Made by a program: the position numbers and the translations under genes. A stretch of 19,801 nt of DNA from Fibrobacter sp. UBA1313 (GTDB taxonomy: Bacteria; Fibrobacterota; Fibrobacteria; Fibrobacterales; Fibrobacteraceae): the NCBI GenBank assembly GCA_002307115.1, contig DBTP01000077.1, positions 8,430-28,230 on the forward strand, given 5' to 3'. The notes below the pieces were generated by a model that made no database searches, was not told the origin of the DNA, and worked only from the letters and a program-made list of their open reading frames with translations. Below are positions 9,779 through 16,222 of the stretch, piece by piece (position 1 is the stretch's first letter; each line of letters starts with the position of its first letter).

Positions 9779-10282
9779 TCAGTAAGCGGTTTTAATCGAT
9801 TCTAGGGCTTTTGTATCGTTCTTGTTTTCTAAAAGTCTTTTTTTTGCAAAAATTTCGTATTCCGTGCCCGGTTCACCATAGGTGACGAGTGGCCAAATGC
9901 TAATGCCGCCGCGGGGTCGAAACAATCCTTGAACTTCGATGTATTTCGGATCCATCAGTTTTATCAAATCTTTGCAGATAATGTTAATGCAATCTTCATG
10001 GAAATCGCCGTGGTTGCGGAAACTAAAAAGGTACAACTTGAGCGATTTGCTTTCGACCATGCGAATTTTGGGAATATAATTAATCTCGATTTCTGCAAAA
10101 TCGGGTTGTCCTGTTTTCGGGCAGAGGCTTGTAAATTCAGGGCATTTGAGCGTGACTCTATAATCGCGTTCCGGGTGTTTATTGTCAAAAGTTTCGAGAA
10201 TTTCCGGTGCATATTTTGTGGGGTATTTCGTGTGTTGATTCCCCAGAAGGCTAATGCCCGTTAAATCTTCTTCATTGCGCAT
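9779..10282 (-). CDS. queF: NADPH-dependent preQ0 reductase QueF
   Basis: QueF reduces the nitrile 7-cyano-7-deazaguanine (preQ0) to the amine preQ1 in the queuosine tRNA-modification pathway. The 167-residue protein is the short, unimodular (type I) form. The catalytic cysteine is Cys54 in SLCPKTGQPDF, which forms the thioimide with the substrate, and Asp61 of the same motif is the proton-transfer acid. The QueF motif ESKSLKLY (77-84) and SFRNHGDFHE (87-96) are present. A longer frame begins at 10342, but the ATG at 10282 is chosen: it has AAAAAAGG six bases upstream and removes 20 residues unlike QueF. No other queuosine gene (queC, D, E, tgt) is in the window. It is the first gene of a probable queF-batD-batE transcript, and its promoter lies in the short divergent gap shared with the ABC gene. 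Identification is secure. Confidence 0.96.
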   Translation of the reverse strand: MRNEEDLTGISLLGNQHTKYPTKYAPEILETFDNKHPERDYRVTLKCPEFTSLCPKTGQPDFAEIEINYIPKIRMVESKSLKLYLFSFRNHGDFHEDCINIICKDLIKLMDPKYIEVQGLFRPRGGISIWPLVTYGEPGTEYEIFAKKRLLENKNDTKALESIKTAY

Positions 10283-10311
10283 AATGAACCTTTTTTGTAA
10301 ATAGCAGAAAT

Positions 10312-10330
10312 AAGATAGAAAAGCTATCTT
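10312..10330. promoter_or_regulatory. 7-bp perfect dyad in the queF/ABC divergent gap
   Basis: AAGATAG (10312-10318) and CTATCTT (10324-10330) are perfect inverted repeats separated by five bases. They lie in the 54-base gap between the divergent starts of queF and the ABC gene. Each arm reads TATCTT outward, so each could be the core of a promoter -7 element for its own side. The dyad could also be an operator for a dimeric regulator, or form a weak RNA hairpin. The repeat is plain in the sequence; its function is inferred. Confidence 0.45.
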
Positions 10331-10332
10331 TG
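10325..10332 (+). promoter_or_regulatory. TAnnTTTG-type -7 box for the ABC gene
   Basis: TATCTTTG matches the Bacteroidetes -7 consensus TAnnTTTG fully and ends four bases before the ATG at 10337. There is no Shine-Dalgarno sequence in front of that ATG. If the box is used, transcription would start at or near the A of the start codon, giving a leaderless mRNA. A TTTG that could act as -33 box lies 27 bases upstream, longer than the usual spacing, so support for the upstream element is weak. Confidence 0.45.
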
Positions 10333-10336
10333 TGCC

Positions 10337-11767
10337 ATGCAATTTACGACTTTAGATTCCATTCTAGAACGCTATCCGCAGATACAGATGATCGGTGCTG
10401 CGGGGAGTGGAAAATCGAGGGTCTTGCGCGAGTTCATGAGTGGTAAATCGAAGGTCTCTCTATTTTCGAGTGAGTTGCAAAGAAAAATTCAACGAGCTCT
10501 AGCTCCATTTTGGCAGCAACGCTTTATCAGTTTGCGCGATGATGATGCTCCCCGCGTACGCGATTTACTTTTGCGCCCCAAGTTTTATTTGCAATCCGAA
10601 CATTTTGTAGAAGATCATCCATTCCCTGCCACAGATCCCCAGCGTTTGGATGAAGCCCTTTCGATTGCGGCACTTCCGGATACTGTTTTGAAATGCAAAT
10701 TGCTGAGTCTCTCCAATGGAGAACTCCGCCGCGTTTTGCTCGCGCGCACTTGGATGGAAAATCCAGAATGCATTTTGTTCGATGATCTTTTTGGTGGATT
10801 AGACCCTGTGTTCCGTGCGCATCTTTCGCAGTGTGTTTTAAAAATGATCGAATCGGGTGTCAAGATGGTGATCAGTTTGCAACGCGAAGCGGAATTATTT
10901 CCTAAGATTCCCGCATTTGTTTTTAAGGAGGACACGTTTTCTCCTTATACAGGAACGCTTCCAGAATCCATTCCTGACGAAGTCTCCTTAAGTGAAACGC
11001 CTGAGAGGCTGGTAAATCCCCAAACCGGTTATGTAGTGAAATCACTCCACCCTGCGACTCTTACTAACAAGACCCTTTTTGATTTGCGTCATGTGACGGT
11101 GCATTATGGGGATACCGAAATCATCCATGATCTCTCTTGGCAAGTCAAAGCGGGGGAGCATTGGGTGGTCATGGGCCCTAACGGGGCGGGCAAAAGTACC
11201 CTCCTCGCACTCCTTTCTGCGGATCATCCCCAAATGTACGCGAACGACATTACTTTGTTGGGAAAGAAGCCTGGGCAAGGGTTGAACGTTTGGGAACATA
11301 AGGCCGAGATCGGATTCTTTTCCCCAGAACTCGCGGTGCAGTATCGCGAAAAACTCAACCTCACCGAAGTGCTTTGTACAGGCTACACGACCTCTTTGGG
11401 CCTTTTTCAGCCTCCGACTTGGGAAGAAAAGAAAAAAGCGCGGGAATGGCTCACGTTGTTTGGTTTTACCGATGTGGAAAAGCCTTTTGATCGTTTGTCT
11501 CTGACCGAAAAAAGATTGATTCTTATTGCCCGCGCCGCCATTAGACCGCCGCAAGTATTAATTTTAGACGAACCCACACAAGGTATGGATGTGGAATTTA
11601 GAACCCGCCTTTTTGATTTACTTCAGTTCCTTTCACTGCACACGACGATTATTTTTGTGACGCATTATGATGAGGAGTGGCCTCCTTGCATGACTCACGT
11701 TTTGCGAATGCCTAAATTTTCACTGCCTCCAATCGATAGTTCAAAAACGAAGGATGGTCTAGTATGA
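10337..11767 (+). CDS. Tandem-ATPase ABC protein, ModF/PhrA-like
   Basis: The 476-residue soluble protein holds two ABC ATPase domains and no membrane helix, the layout of E. coli ModF (about 490 residues). Domain 1 has Walker A GAAGSGKS (20-27), signature LSNGE (125-129) and a Walker B region CILFDD in which the usual catalytic Glu is Asp (Asp149-Asp150). Domain 2 has Walker A GPNGAGKST (280-288), a degenerate signature LSLTEK (387-392) where LSGGQ is usual, and an intact Walker B ILILDEP with Asp411-Glu412. ModF-like proteins are linked by annotation to molybdate uptake or photorepair, but their true role is poorly known, and no Mo-transport gene is here. The ATG at 10337 lacks a Shine-Dalgarno site but follows a -7-like box. 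The stop overlaps the fluC start as ATGA. Family is confident; substrate and function are unknown. Confidence 0.85.
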   Translation: MQFTTLDSILERYPQIQMIGAAGSGKSRVLREFMSGKSKVSLFSSELQRKIQRALAPFWQQRFISLRDDDAPRVRDLLLRPKFYLQSEHFVEDHPFPATDPQRLDEALSIAALPDTVLKCKLLSLSNGELRRVLLARTWMENPECILFDDLFGGLDPVFRAHLSQCVLKMIESGVKMVISLQREAELFPKIPAFVFKEDTFSPYTGTLPESIPDEVSLSETPERLVNPQTGYVVKSLHPATLTNKTLFDLRHVTVHYGDTEIIHDLSWQVKAGEHWVVMGPNGAGKSTLLALLSADHPQMYANDITLLGKKPGQGLNVWEHKAEIGFFSPELAVQYREKLNLTEVLCTGYTTSLGLFQPPTWEEKKKAREWLTLFGFTDVEKPFDRLSLTEKRLILIARAAIRPPQVLILDEPTQGMDVEFRTRLFDLLQFLSLHTTIIFVTHYDEEWPPCMTHVLRMPKFSLPPIDSSKTKDGLV

Positions 11768-12132
11768 TGGCAATATTATGCGTGGCTTTGGGTGGCGCTT
11801 GCGGAAGCGTATGCCGGTATCTTTGTTCCCTCTGGATTCCTCGCGTTCAGGGTTTTCCTTTGGCGACAGTTTTTGTCAATGTTTTAGGGTGTCTTTTGAT
11901 TGGAGTGCTTTCGGGATATTTGGCTCGGTTGCAATTGTCCTCTAATGCGCTCCGCCTCCTTTTAGTAACGGGTTTTTGTGGCGGATTCACCACATTCTCC
12001 ACTTTTACCAGTGAGAATATTTCCTTAATCCAGAACGGACAATGGGGAATGGCTTTATTCAACATGGGGGCGAGCCTCTTCGCTGGCCTCTTGGCTTGTG
12101 CTTTAGGATTTTGGATCGTAAGCTATGAATGA
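11764..12132 (+). CDS. crcB: Fluoride ion channel FluC (CrcB)
   Basis: This inner-membrane channel dimerises and lets fluoride leave the cell. The 122 residues match the family's size, with four hydrophobic helices. Family marks are GGACGSVCRY (10-19), the conserved Asn39 in FVNVLGC and the GFCGGFTTFSTF segment (70-81), which supplies the central Na+ site and Phe-box residues. Two adjacent ATGs (11764 and 11767) are possible starts; AAGGA at 11750-11754 serves either. The start overlaps the ABC gene's stop by four bases and its end overlaps mrp by eight, so it is translated as part of that operon. There is no room for its own fluoride riboswitch directly upstream. A single-copy gene of this type forms a homodimer. 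Identification is secure. Confidence 0.95.
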   Translation: MMAILCVALGGACGSVCRYLCSLWIPRVQGFPLATVFVNVLGCLLIGVLSGYLARLQLSSNALRLLLVTGFCGGFTTFSTFTSENISLIQNGQWGMALFNMGASLFAGLLACALGFWIVSYE

Positions 12133-13249
12133 ACAACAAATATTAAAAGCATTAGAAGTGGTCATGGATCCGGATCTTCACAAAAATATTGTGGAGTTGG
12201 GTTTTGTACAGAACTTGAAACTCACCAGTGAAGGTGCGGTCTCTTTAGACCTGGTACTCACAACGCCCGCTTGTCCTGTGCGCGATCGTTTCAAAGAGCA
12301 ATGTGAAAAAATAATTCTGAACTTGGGAGCGACTTCCGCAGATGTGCATCTTTCTGCAACGAGTAAAAGTTCAAATCATGCAGCAACGCTTCCGGGCGAG
12401 TCTTTGCTTGGCAAGGTGCATCGCATCATCGGGGTAGCGAGCGGCAAGGGCGGTGTTGGAAAGTCTACGGTGACTGCGAACTTAGGGATGGCTTTGAGTC
12501 TTGCGGGGGCTCGTGTGGGCATCCTCGACGCGGATATCTATGGCCCTTCGATGAGTTTAATGTTCGGCATTGAAACCGCCCCAGAAGTACATGAAGACAA
12601 AACGATTACGCCTGTTTCTGTGAAAGGGGGCATCGAGATTGTTTCCATGGCGATGTTTGCTGATTCGGACAAGGCCACCATTTGGCGGGGCCCCATGGCA
12701 AGTCAAATGATTCAGAATTTTATTCACCGCGTTCGTTGGGGGGAGTTGGATTACCTCCTCATTGATTTCCCTCCTGGAACGGGTGATATTCAGCTCACGC
12801 TCACACAGAACTGTCCCCTCAGTGCCGCAGTGGTCGTGACAACGCCACAAGAAGTCGCCCTCGCCGATTGCCGGAAGGGCCTTGCCATGTTTGATGCTGT
12901 GGGAGTCCCTGCGTTAGGGATTGTGGAAAACATGAGTTACTTTATTTGTGATGGCTGCGGTAAAAGTCACAATATTTTTCGTACGGGTGGTGGAGAACGC
13001 ATTGCGAAATCCTTGGGCGTTCCTTTACTAGGCAAGGTCCCTCTGGAGCCTGGTGTCGCTGATTGTGGTGATTTGGGAACCCCTGTGGTTTTGCGTTACC
13101 CCAATAGTGAATCGGCTCGTGTCTTTGTCGACATTGCTGAAAAAGTGGTTCGTTCACTTTCGATTTTGGTGGAATCCGAGGGCTCCGTTCTCCGTAATTT
13201 CAATTGGCGTTGGGAAGATCTCCCCGAGATTTCTGTGGAGGCAAAATGA
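12125..13249 (+). CDS. apbC: Mrp/ApbC (NBP35-family) iron-sulfur cluster carrier ATPase
   Basis: This cytoplasmic P-loop ATPase binds a labile [4Fe-4S] cluster and hands it to apoproteins. The 374 residues contain an N-terminal MIP18/DUF59 domain (about 1-80) with the TTPACPVR motif (Cys50), then the ATPase domain with the deviant Walker A GKGGVGKST (107-115), DADIYGPS, and the FPPGTGD motif. The bridging cluster ligands Cys275 and Cys278 lie in ENMSYFICDGCG. Length and order are typical of bacterial Mrp. The ATG at 12125 lies inside the end of crcB (8-base overlap) and has no strong Shine-Dalgarno site, which suggests translational coupling. It overlaps the following DUF971 gene by ATGA. Bacterial Mrp and DUF971 domains occur together elsewhere, which supports a joint role in Fe-S handling. 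Confidence 0.95.
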   Translation: MNEQQILKALEVVMDPDLHKNIVELGFVQNLKLTSEGAVSLDLVLTTPACPVRDRFKEQCEKIILNLGATSADVHLSATSKSSNHAATLPGESLLGKVHRIIGVASGKGGVGKSTVTANLGMALSLAGARVGILDADIYGPSMSLMFGIETAPEVHEDKTITPVSVKGGIEIVSMAMFADSDKATIWRGPMASQMIQNFIHRVRWGELDYLLIDFPPGTGDIQLTLTQNCPLSAAVVVTTPQEVALADCRKGLAMFDAVGVPALGIVENMSYFICDGCGKSHNIFRTGGGERIAKSLGVPLLGKVPLEPGVADCGDLGTPVVLRYPNSESARVFVDIAEKVVRSLSILVESEGSVLRNFNWRWEDLPEISVEAK

Positions 13250-13542
13250 TTCAGCCTGTGAAAATTTTCAAAACGCCTGAAGGTCAATTGGGTTTTGAAT
13301 GGAACGAGGGCTCCCGCTCGCTTTTTTCCCTGCACGCATTGCGTTGCGCTTGCCCCTGCGCGCTCTGTGTGGATGAACATTCCGGGGATCGCCTTTTGGA
13401 CCCGAAAACGGTGCCCGGGGATATTCAGATCGAGAGTTTGCAATCGGTAGGGCGTTATGCGGTGGGAATTCTCTGGTCCGATGGTCATCGCACCGGGATT
13501 TACCCTTATGATCTCTTGAACCGTTTGACGGAAACGCAGTAA
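13246..13542 (+). CDS. DUF971 (GBBH-like N-terminal) protein with Cys cluster
   Basis: This 98-residue protein matches the DUF971 family: FEWNEGSRSLFSLHALR, a cysteine-rich core, CVDEHSG, and the terminal pattern SVGRYAVGILWSDGHRTGIYPYDLL. The core CACPCALC gives Cys34, Cys36, Cys38 and Cys41. The related N-terminal domain of gamma-butyrobetaine hydroxylase binds zinc through Cys/His ligands, so a metal or Fe-S site is plausible. A longer frame starts at 13204, but the ATG at 13246 is chosen: GGAGG lies at 13237-13241, it overlaps the mrp stop as ATGA, and family members begin this way. Function in bacteria is not established; the tight link to mrp suggests an Fe-S accessory. It is the last gene of the ABC-fluC-mrp operon. 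Confidence 0.85.
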   Translation: MIQPVKIFKTPEGQLGFEWNEGSRSLFSLHALRCACPCALCVDEHSGDRLLDPKTVPGDIQIESLQSVGRYAVGILWSDGHRTGIYPYDLLNRLTETQ

Positions 13543-13565
13543 AAAACAATATTTAACCCACTTTT

Positions 13566-13603
13566 GCAAATCAATCGGAGCGTGTGATGTCGATTGGTTT
13601 TGC
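13566..13603 (+). other. Imperfect hairpin upstream of the sigma gene
   Basis: GCAAA (13566-13570) and CAATCG (13572-13577) pair with CGATTG (13591-13596) and TTTGC (13599-13603). This makes an 11-bp stem with a 1x2 internal loop and a 13-base apical loop. No T-run follows on the plus strand, so it is not a standard intrinsic terminator of the preceding operon. It may be an RNA processing or attenuation structure, or a protein site, in the 103-base gap before the sigma gene. Confidence 0.4.
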
Positions 13604-13645
13604 TCAGAATTAAAAATGGCGTGGTTATCCTAGGCATGTGTTTAT

Positions 13646-14488
13646 ATGAGCGACTTTAACGAATCTCTATACTTCCGCGATCTGAATCGGTACCCCACCC
13701 TGACCCCTCAGGAAGAGACCGTACTTATTTCAATAGTCAAGACGGGTGAATCTCCTGAGATTCGCAAGTCCGCGTTGCAACATCTCATTCGTGGCAATTT
13801 GCGTTTTGTGGTGAGTGTGGCTCGCAAGTACCAAGGTCGAGGCCTCTCCCTTTTGGATTTGATCAATGAAGGAAACTTGGGTCTGTTCAAAGCGGCGAAA
13901 CGCTTCGATATGGAAAAGGATGTCAAGTTCATTTCTTATGCGGTTTGGTGGATTCGTCAGTCTATTCAAAAAGCTCTTTTTGAACAGGTGGGCTCGGTTC
14001 GGATTCCGCCGAACAAACTCGCATTGGTCAATCGATTCAAACGCGCTCTTGTGGCCAATGGAGGCGATTACGAACGCACCATTTCCATGCCGGAGTTTGT
14101 AGACTCCGAACGGGATATTGTGGAAGTCATGGAAAAGATCGTGGACATTTCGTTGGATGCTCCGATTGGCGATGACGCGGGTTCGGGTGATTCCGTGAGC
14201 ACCTTGATGGATGTACTGGGTTCCGATGGGAACCAGGAAGATGAACTGGAAAAGCAGGAACGCAAAAAATTAATCAAAGATACGTTGTCCGCGCTTCCGG
14301 AACGCGAAGAAGAAATCCTTCGGATGTTTTACGGTTTGGATACGGTTGAGGATACCACCCTCAAAGATATTGGCGAAGACTTGAAACTCAGTCGTGAACG
14401 CGTCCGTCAAATCAAAAATAAAACATTGCGTAAGTTGCAGAAAAGCAAGGAAAATAAGGAAAAGCTTGCGGACTTTTTGGGGGGGTAA
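13646..14488 (+). CDS. rpoD: RpoD/SigA-like sigma-70 factor (short, no region 1.1)
   Basis: This sigma subunit directs RNA polymerase to promoters. The 280 residues comprise region 1.2 (about 6-40), region 2 (about 50-118: NLRFVVSVARKYQGRGLSLLDLINEGNLGL, then KFISYAVWWIRQSI), region 3 (about 120-200) and region 4 (about 208-268, helix-turn-helix about 239-262 with LKLSRERVRQIKNKTLRKL). Region 1.1 and the long non-conserved insert of proteobacterial RpoD are missing, as in the ~287-residue primary sigma of Bacteroidetes. The YAVWWIRQSI of regions 2.3-2.4 is also like Bacteroidetes rather than YATWWIRQAI. The start at 13646 gives a normal region 1.2 but has no Shine-Dalgarno site. The stop overlaps the next ATG as TAATG, right after a run of seven Gs. 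Whether it is the housekeeping or an alternative group-2 factor cannot be told from sequence alone. Confidence 0.88.
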   Translation: MSDFNESLYFRDLNRYPTLTPQEETVLISIVKTGESPEIRKSALQHLIRGNLRFVVSVARKYQGRGLSLLDLINEGNLGLFKAAKRFDMEKDVKFISYAVWWIRQSIQKALFEQVGSVRIPPNKLALVNRFKRALVANGGDYERTISMPEFVDSERDIVEVMEKIVDISLDAPIGDDAGSGDSVSTLMDVLGSDGNQEDELEKQERKKLIKDTLSALPEREEEILRMFYGLDTVEDTTLKDIGEDLKLSRERVRQIKNKTLRKLQKSKENKEKLADFLGG

Positions 14489-16194
14489 TGCGCATTAGTC
14501 CTCGACAAGCGCGTAAGGCTGCCTATTTTTTCCTGACACTCATTTGCGGTGCCCTCATTGCGATTCTCTCTTATACTGCTTATGATCGCTTTGGGCCGAC
14601 GAAAATCGTTGTGGATAATGTCCCTTTTGGCTTGCCCACAGGGAGCACCATTCTTGAAGGGGATGTTCCTAACAAAATGGACGGCTTCGATAGAATGCCT
14701 TCCACCACGCAACAAGAACTACGCCGCGCGATGGATCTAGCGGTGAATGGCTATGATAAAGAAGCCTTAGAAACTTTTGAAGCGATTGCCTTACAATATC
14801 CCAATGTGTTTTTGGCACAGTGGGGGGCGATGAATGCTCTGTTTGATTCGGATTCTCTTAACGCAGCACAAGAATCGCGTCTAGATGTTTTAGTGAAGAA
14901 TCTCAAGAAGAATTACCCTGGAAGTGTCGTTGATTATTACGTCGATAGTCGCCTCGCGGAACGTGAGGGGAGTGACGCTGCGGCCCTAGAACTGGCGCGG
15001 TTGGCGAGTGAAAAAGCACCTTCTATGTTAGACGTTCGTTTCTTGTATGCGCGCCTCCTTTTTGCGGCAAAACATTATTCTCAGGCCGCAGATGAAATCC
15101 GCGCTTCCATCAGTCTTTCTCATGGAAATAGGGTGTCCCCCTATCGATTGCTCGCCTGGCTTTATCACGATGAAGGCTCTCTAGATAGCGCCGCGTTGGT
15201 CGTGGAGTATGCTCTCCCTAAATTCCCTGCAGACGAAGATTTGCTCCGTTTGCAAGGTTACCTTGCAGAATACAAAGGACAATTTGATGATGCCGAACGC
15301 ATTTATCGTCGCATCTTAGCACTTTGCCCGGGTTCCAAAAAAGCCAATGAAGCCTTGCTGAGCTTGGGGGAAAAATCTCCTCCAGGAAGCGGCAATTCTA
15401 CCACACGTTTGACTCCGCATGATCGCGCGACCGTTGCTTGCGAAATTCTGGAACCCTTGGTGAATGCTTACCCCGATAACTTGCCCTTGCGCGAAGCTTT
15501 GGGTCAAGCCTATTTGAAGGGGCGCGACTTTGACCAAGCGCGAAATCAGTTTATGGAAATCCAATCCCGCGATCCAGAATACCCAGATATTCAATTGCGA
15601 TTACAAGAAGCCGTTGCGACCCATTCGCCAGAAGTGCAAGACGGACTCCTTGCCGAAGATTTGAACCGTGCCGTAGACAGTCTACGCACCATGCCGAGTA
15701 CTTCTCATGATTTTGAAACGAGCCTAGGACATTATCTTGTAAAATATGGTGCCACTCCCCAAGCGTTCTTTGCAAAATATTCCATTGCGAATTTTAAACA
15801 GATTGCTCCCAACGTATGGCAAGAAACATTTTATGAACCGCCCTACTTCCATCAGTACACAGTTCTCTTTAATGATAAACAACGCTTTTTTGGTGTCCAT
15901 GTTTTGATCTTGGATTCCAATGTAGTCGATAATCCTCAAGGTCGGACGCCCGAAGTTTATAGTCATTTTCTCCAGCAAAATTCGCGCCTTTCTGGTGTCG
16001 GTAGTGCGACTGGCGAGACCGATTGTGGGGGCGTGATTATGGATGGGGCGGTTTGGGACACTCGGGATAACTTTGAAATTCTTGCTCATATCATTGGAAA
16101 GCCCTCCGAAGTGCGCATGGTTCGCTTAGATCGTTCGGTAATCCCGGATGGCGCTAAGCTGTGTGATTATTTGACCTACCTCAATAAGTATTAG
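14488..16194 (+). CDS. Membrane-anchored TPR protein with unrecognised C-terminal domain
   Basis: I do not recognise a named family for this 568-residue protein. It has a short basic N-terminus, one membrane helix at about residues 11-30 (AAYFFLTLICGALIAILSYTA) and probably faces the periplasm. Helical TPR-like repeats fill about 70-390; A-x-x-x-F/Y-x-x-A patterns such as LARLASEKAPSMLDVRFLYARL and FDDAERIYRRILALCPGSKKANEAL are clear. The final ~170 residues (about 400-568) are a separate mixed alpha/beta domain with SLGHYLVKYGATPQAFF, a YTVLFNDKQRFFGVHVLIL strand pair and GETDCGGVIMDG. The ATG is in TAATG with the sigma stop; the G-run before it is the only ribosome-site-like feature, so expression is probably coupled to the sigma gene. 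The next gene is also a TPR envelope protein. A scaffold or envelope-assembly role is inference only. Confidence 0.75.
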   Translation: MRISPRQARKAAYFFLTLICGALIAILSYTAYDRFGPTKIVVDNVPFGLPTGSTILEGDVPNKMDGFDRMPSTTQQELRRAMDLAVNGYDKEALETFEAIALQYPNVFLAQWGAMNALFDSDSLNAAQESRLDVLVKNLKKNYPGSVVDYYVDSRLAEREGSDAAALELARLASEKAPSMLDVRFLYARLLFAAKHYSQAADEIRASISLSHGNRVSPYRLLAWLYHDEGSLDSAALVVEYALPKFPADEDLLRLQGYLAEYKGQFDDAERIYRRILALCPGSKKANEALLSLGEKSPPGSGNSTTRLTPHDRATVACEILEPLVNAYPDNLPLREALGQAYLKGRDFDQARNQFMEIQSRDPEYPDIQLRLQEAVATHSPEVQDGLLAEDLNRAVDSLRTMPSTSHDFETSLGHYLVKYGATPQAFFAKYSIANFKQIAPNVWQETFYEPPYFHQYTVLFNDKQRFFGVHVLILDSNVVDNPQGRTPEVYSHFLQQNSRLSGVGSATGETDCGGVIMDGAVWDTRDNFEILAHIIGKPSEVRMVRLDRSVIPDGAKLCDYLTYLNKY

Positions 16195-16210
16195 TGAATC
16201 CCTCTTTTTG

Positions 16211-16218
16211 TATTTTCA
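16211..16218 (+). promoter_or_regulatory. Possible -7 box before TPR lipoprotein
   Basis: TATTTTCA matches TAnnTT of the TAnnTTTG consensus but not the final TG. It ends four bases before the ATG at 16223, which has no Shine-Dalgarno site. The spacing is the same as for the ABC gene. The preceding gene ends only 28 bases upstream, so this promoter may add to read-through rather than replace it. Confidence 0.3.
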
Positions 16219-16222
16219 CTCT

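Noticed and set aside
10283..10336. preQ1 riboswitch in the queF leader
   Set aside because: The leader would be at most about 50 bases, and it lacks the C-rich loop and A-rich tail of preQ1 aptamers; the only structure is the short dyad.
11042..11554. 170-residue minus-strand frame opposite the ABC gene
   Set aside because: The sense strand encodes clear ABC motifs in this stretch; the antisense composition (many Arg, Phe, Gly) is that of a shadow frame.
11700..11763. Fluoride riboswitch before fluC
   Set aside because: The fluC start overlaps the ABC coding sequence, and no riboswitch-like pseudoknot pattern is seen in the coding bases upstream.
13600..13631. Standard -35/-10 promoter before the sigma gene
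   Set aside because: TTGCTC and TATCCT are 20 bases apart and both poor matches, and the -35 would lie in the hairpin. No promoter is called here.
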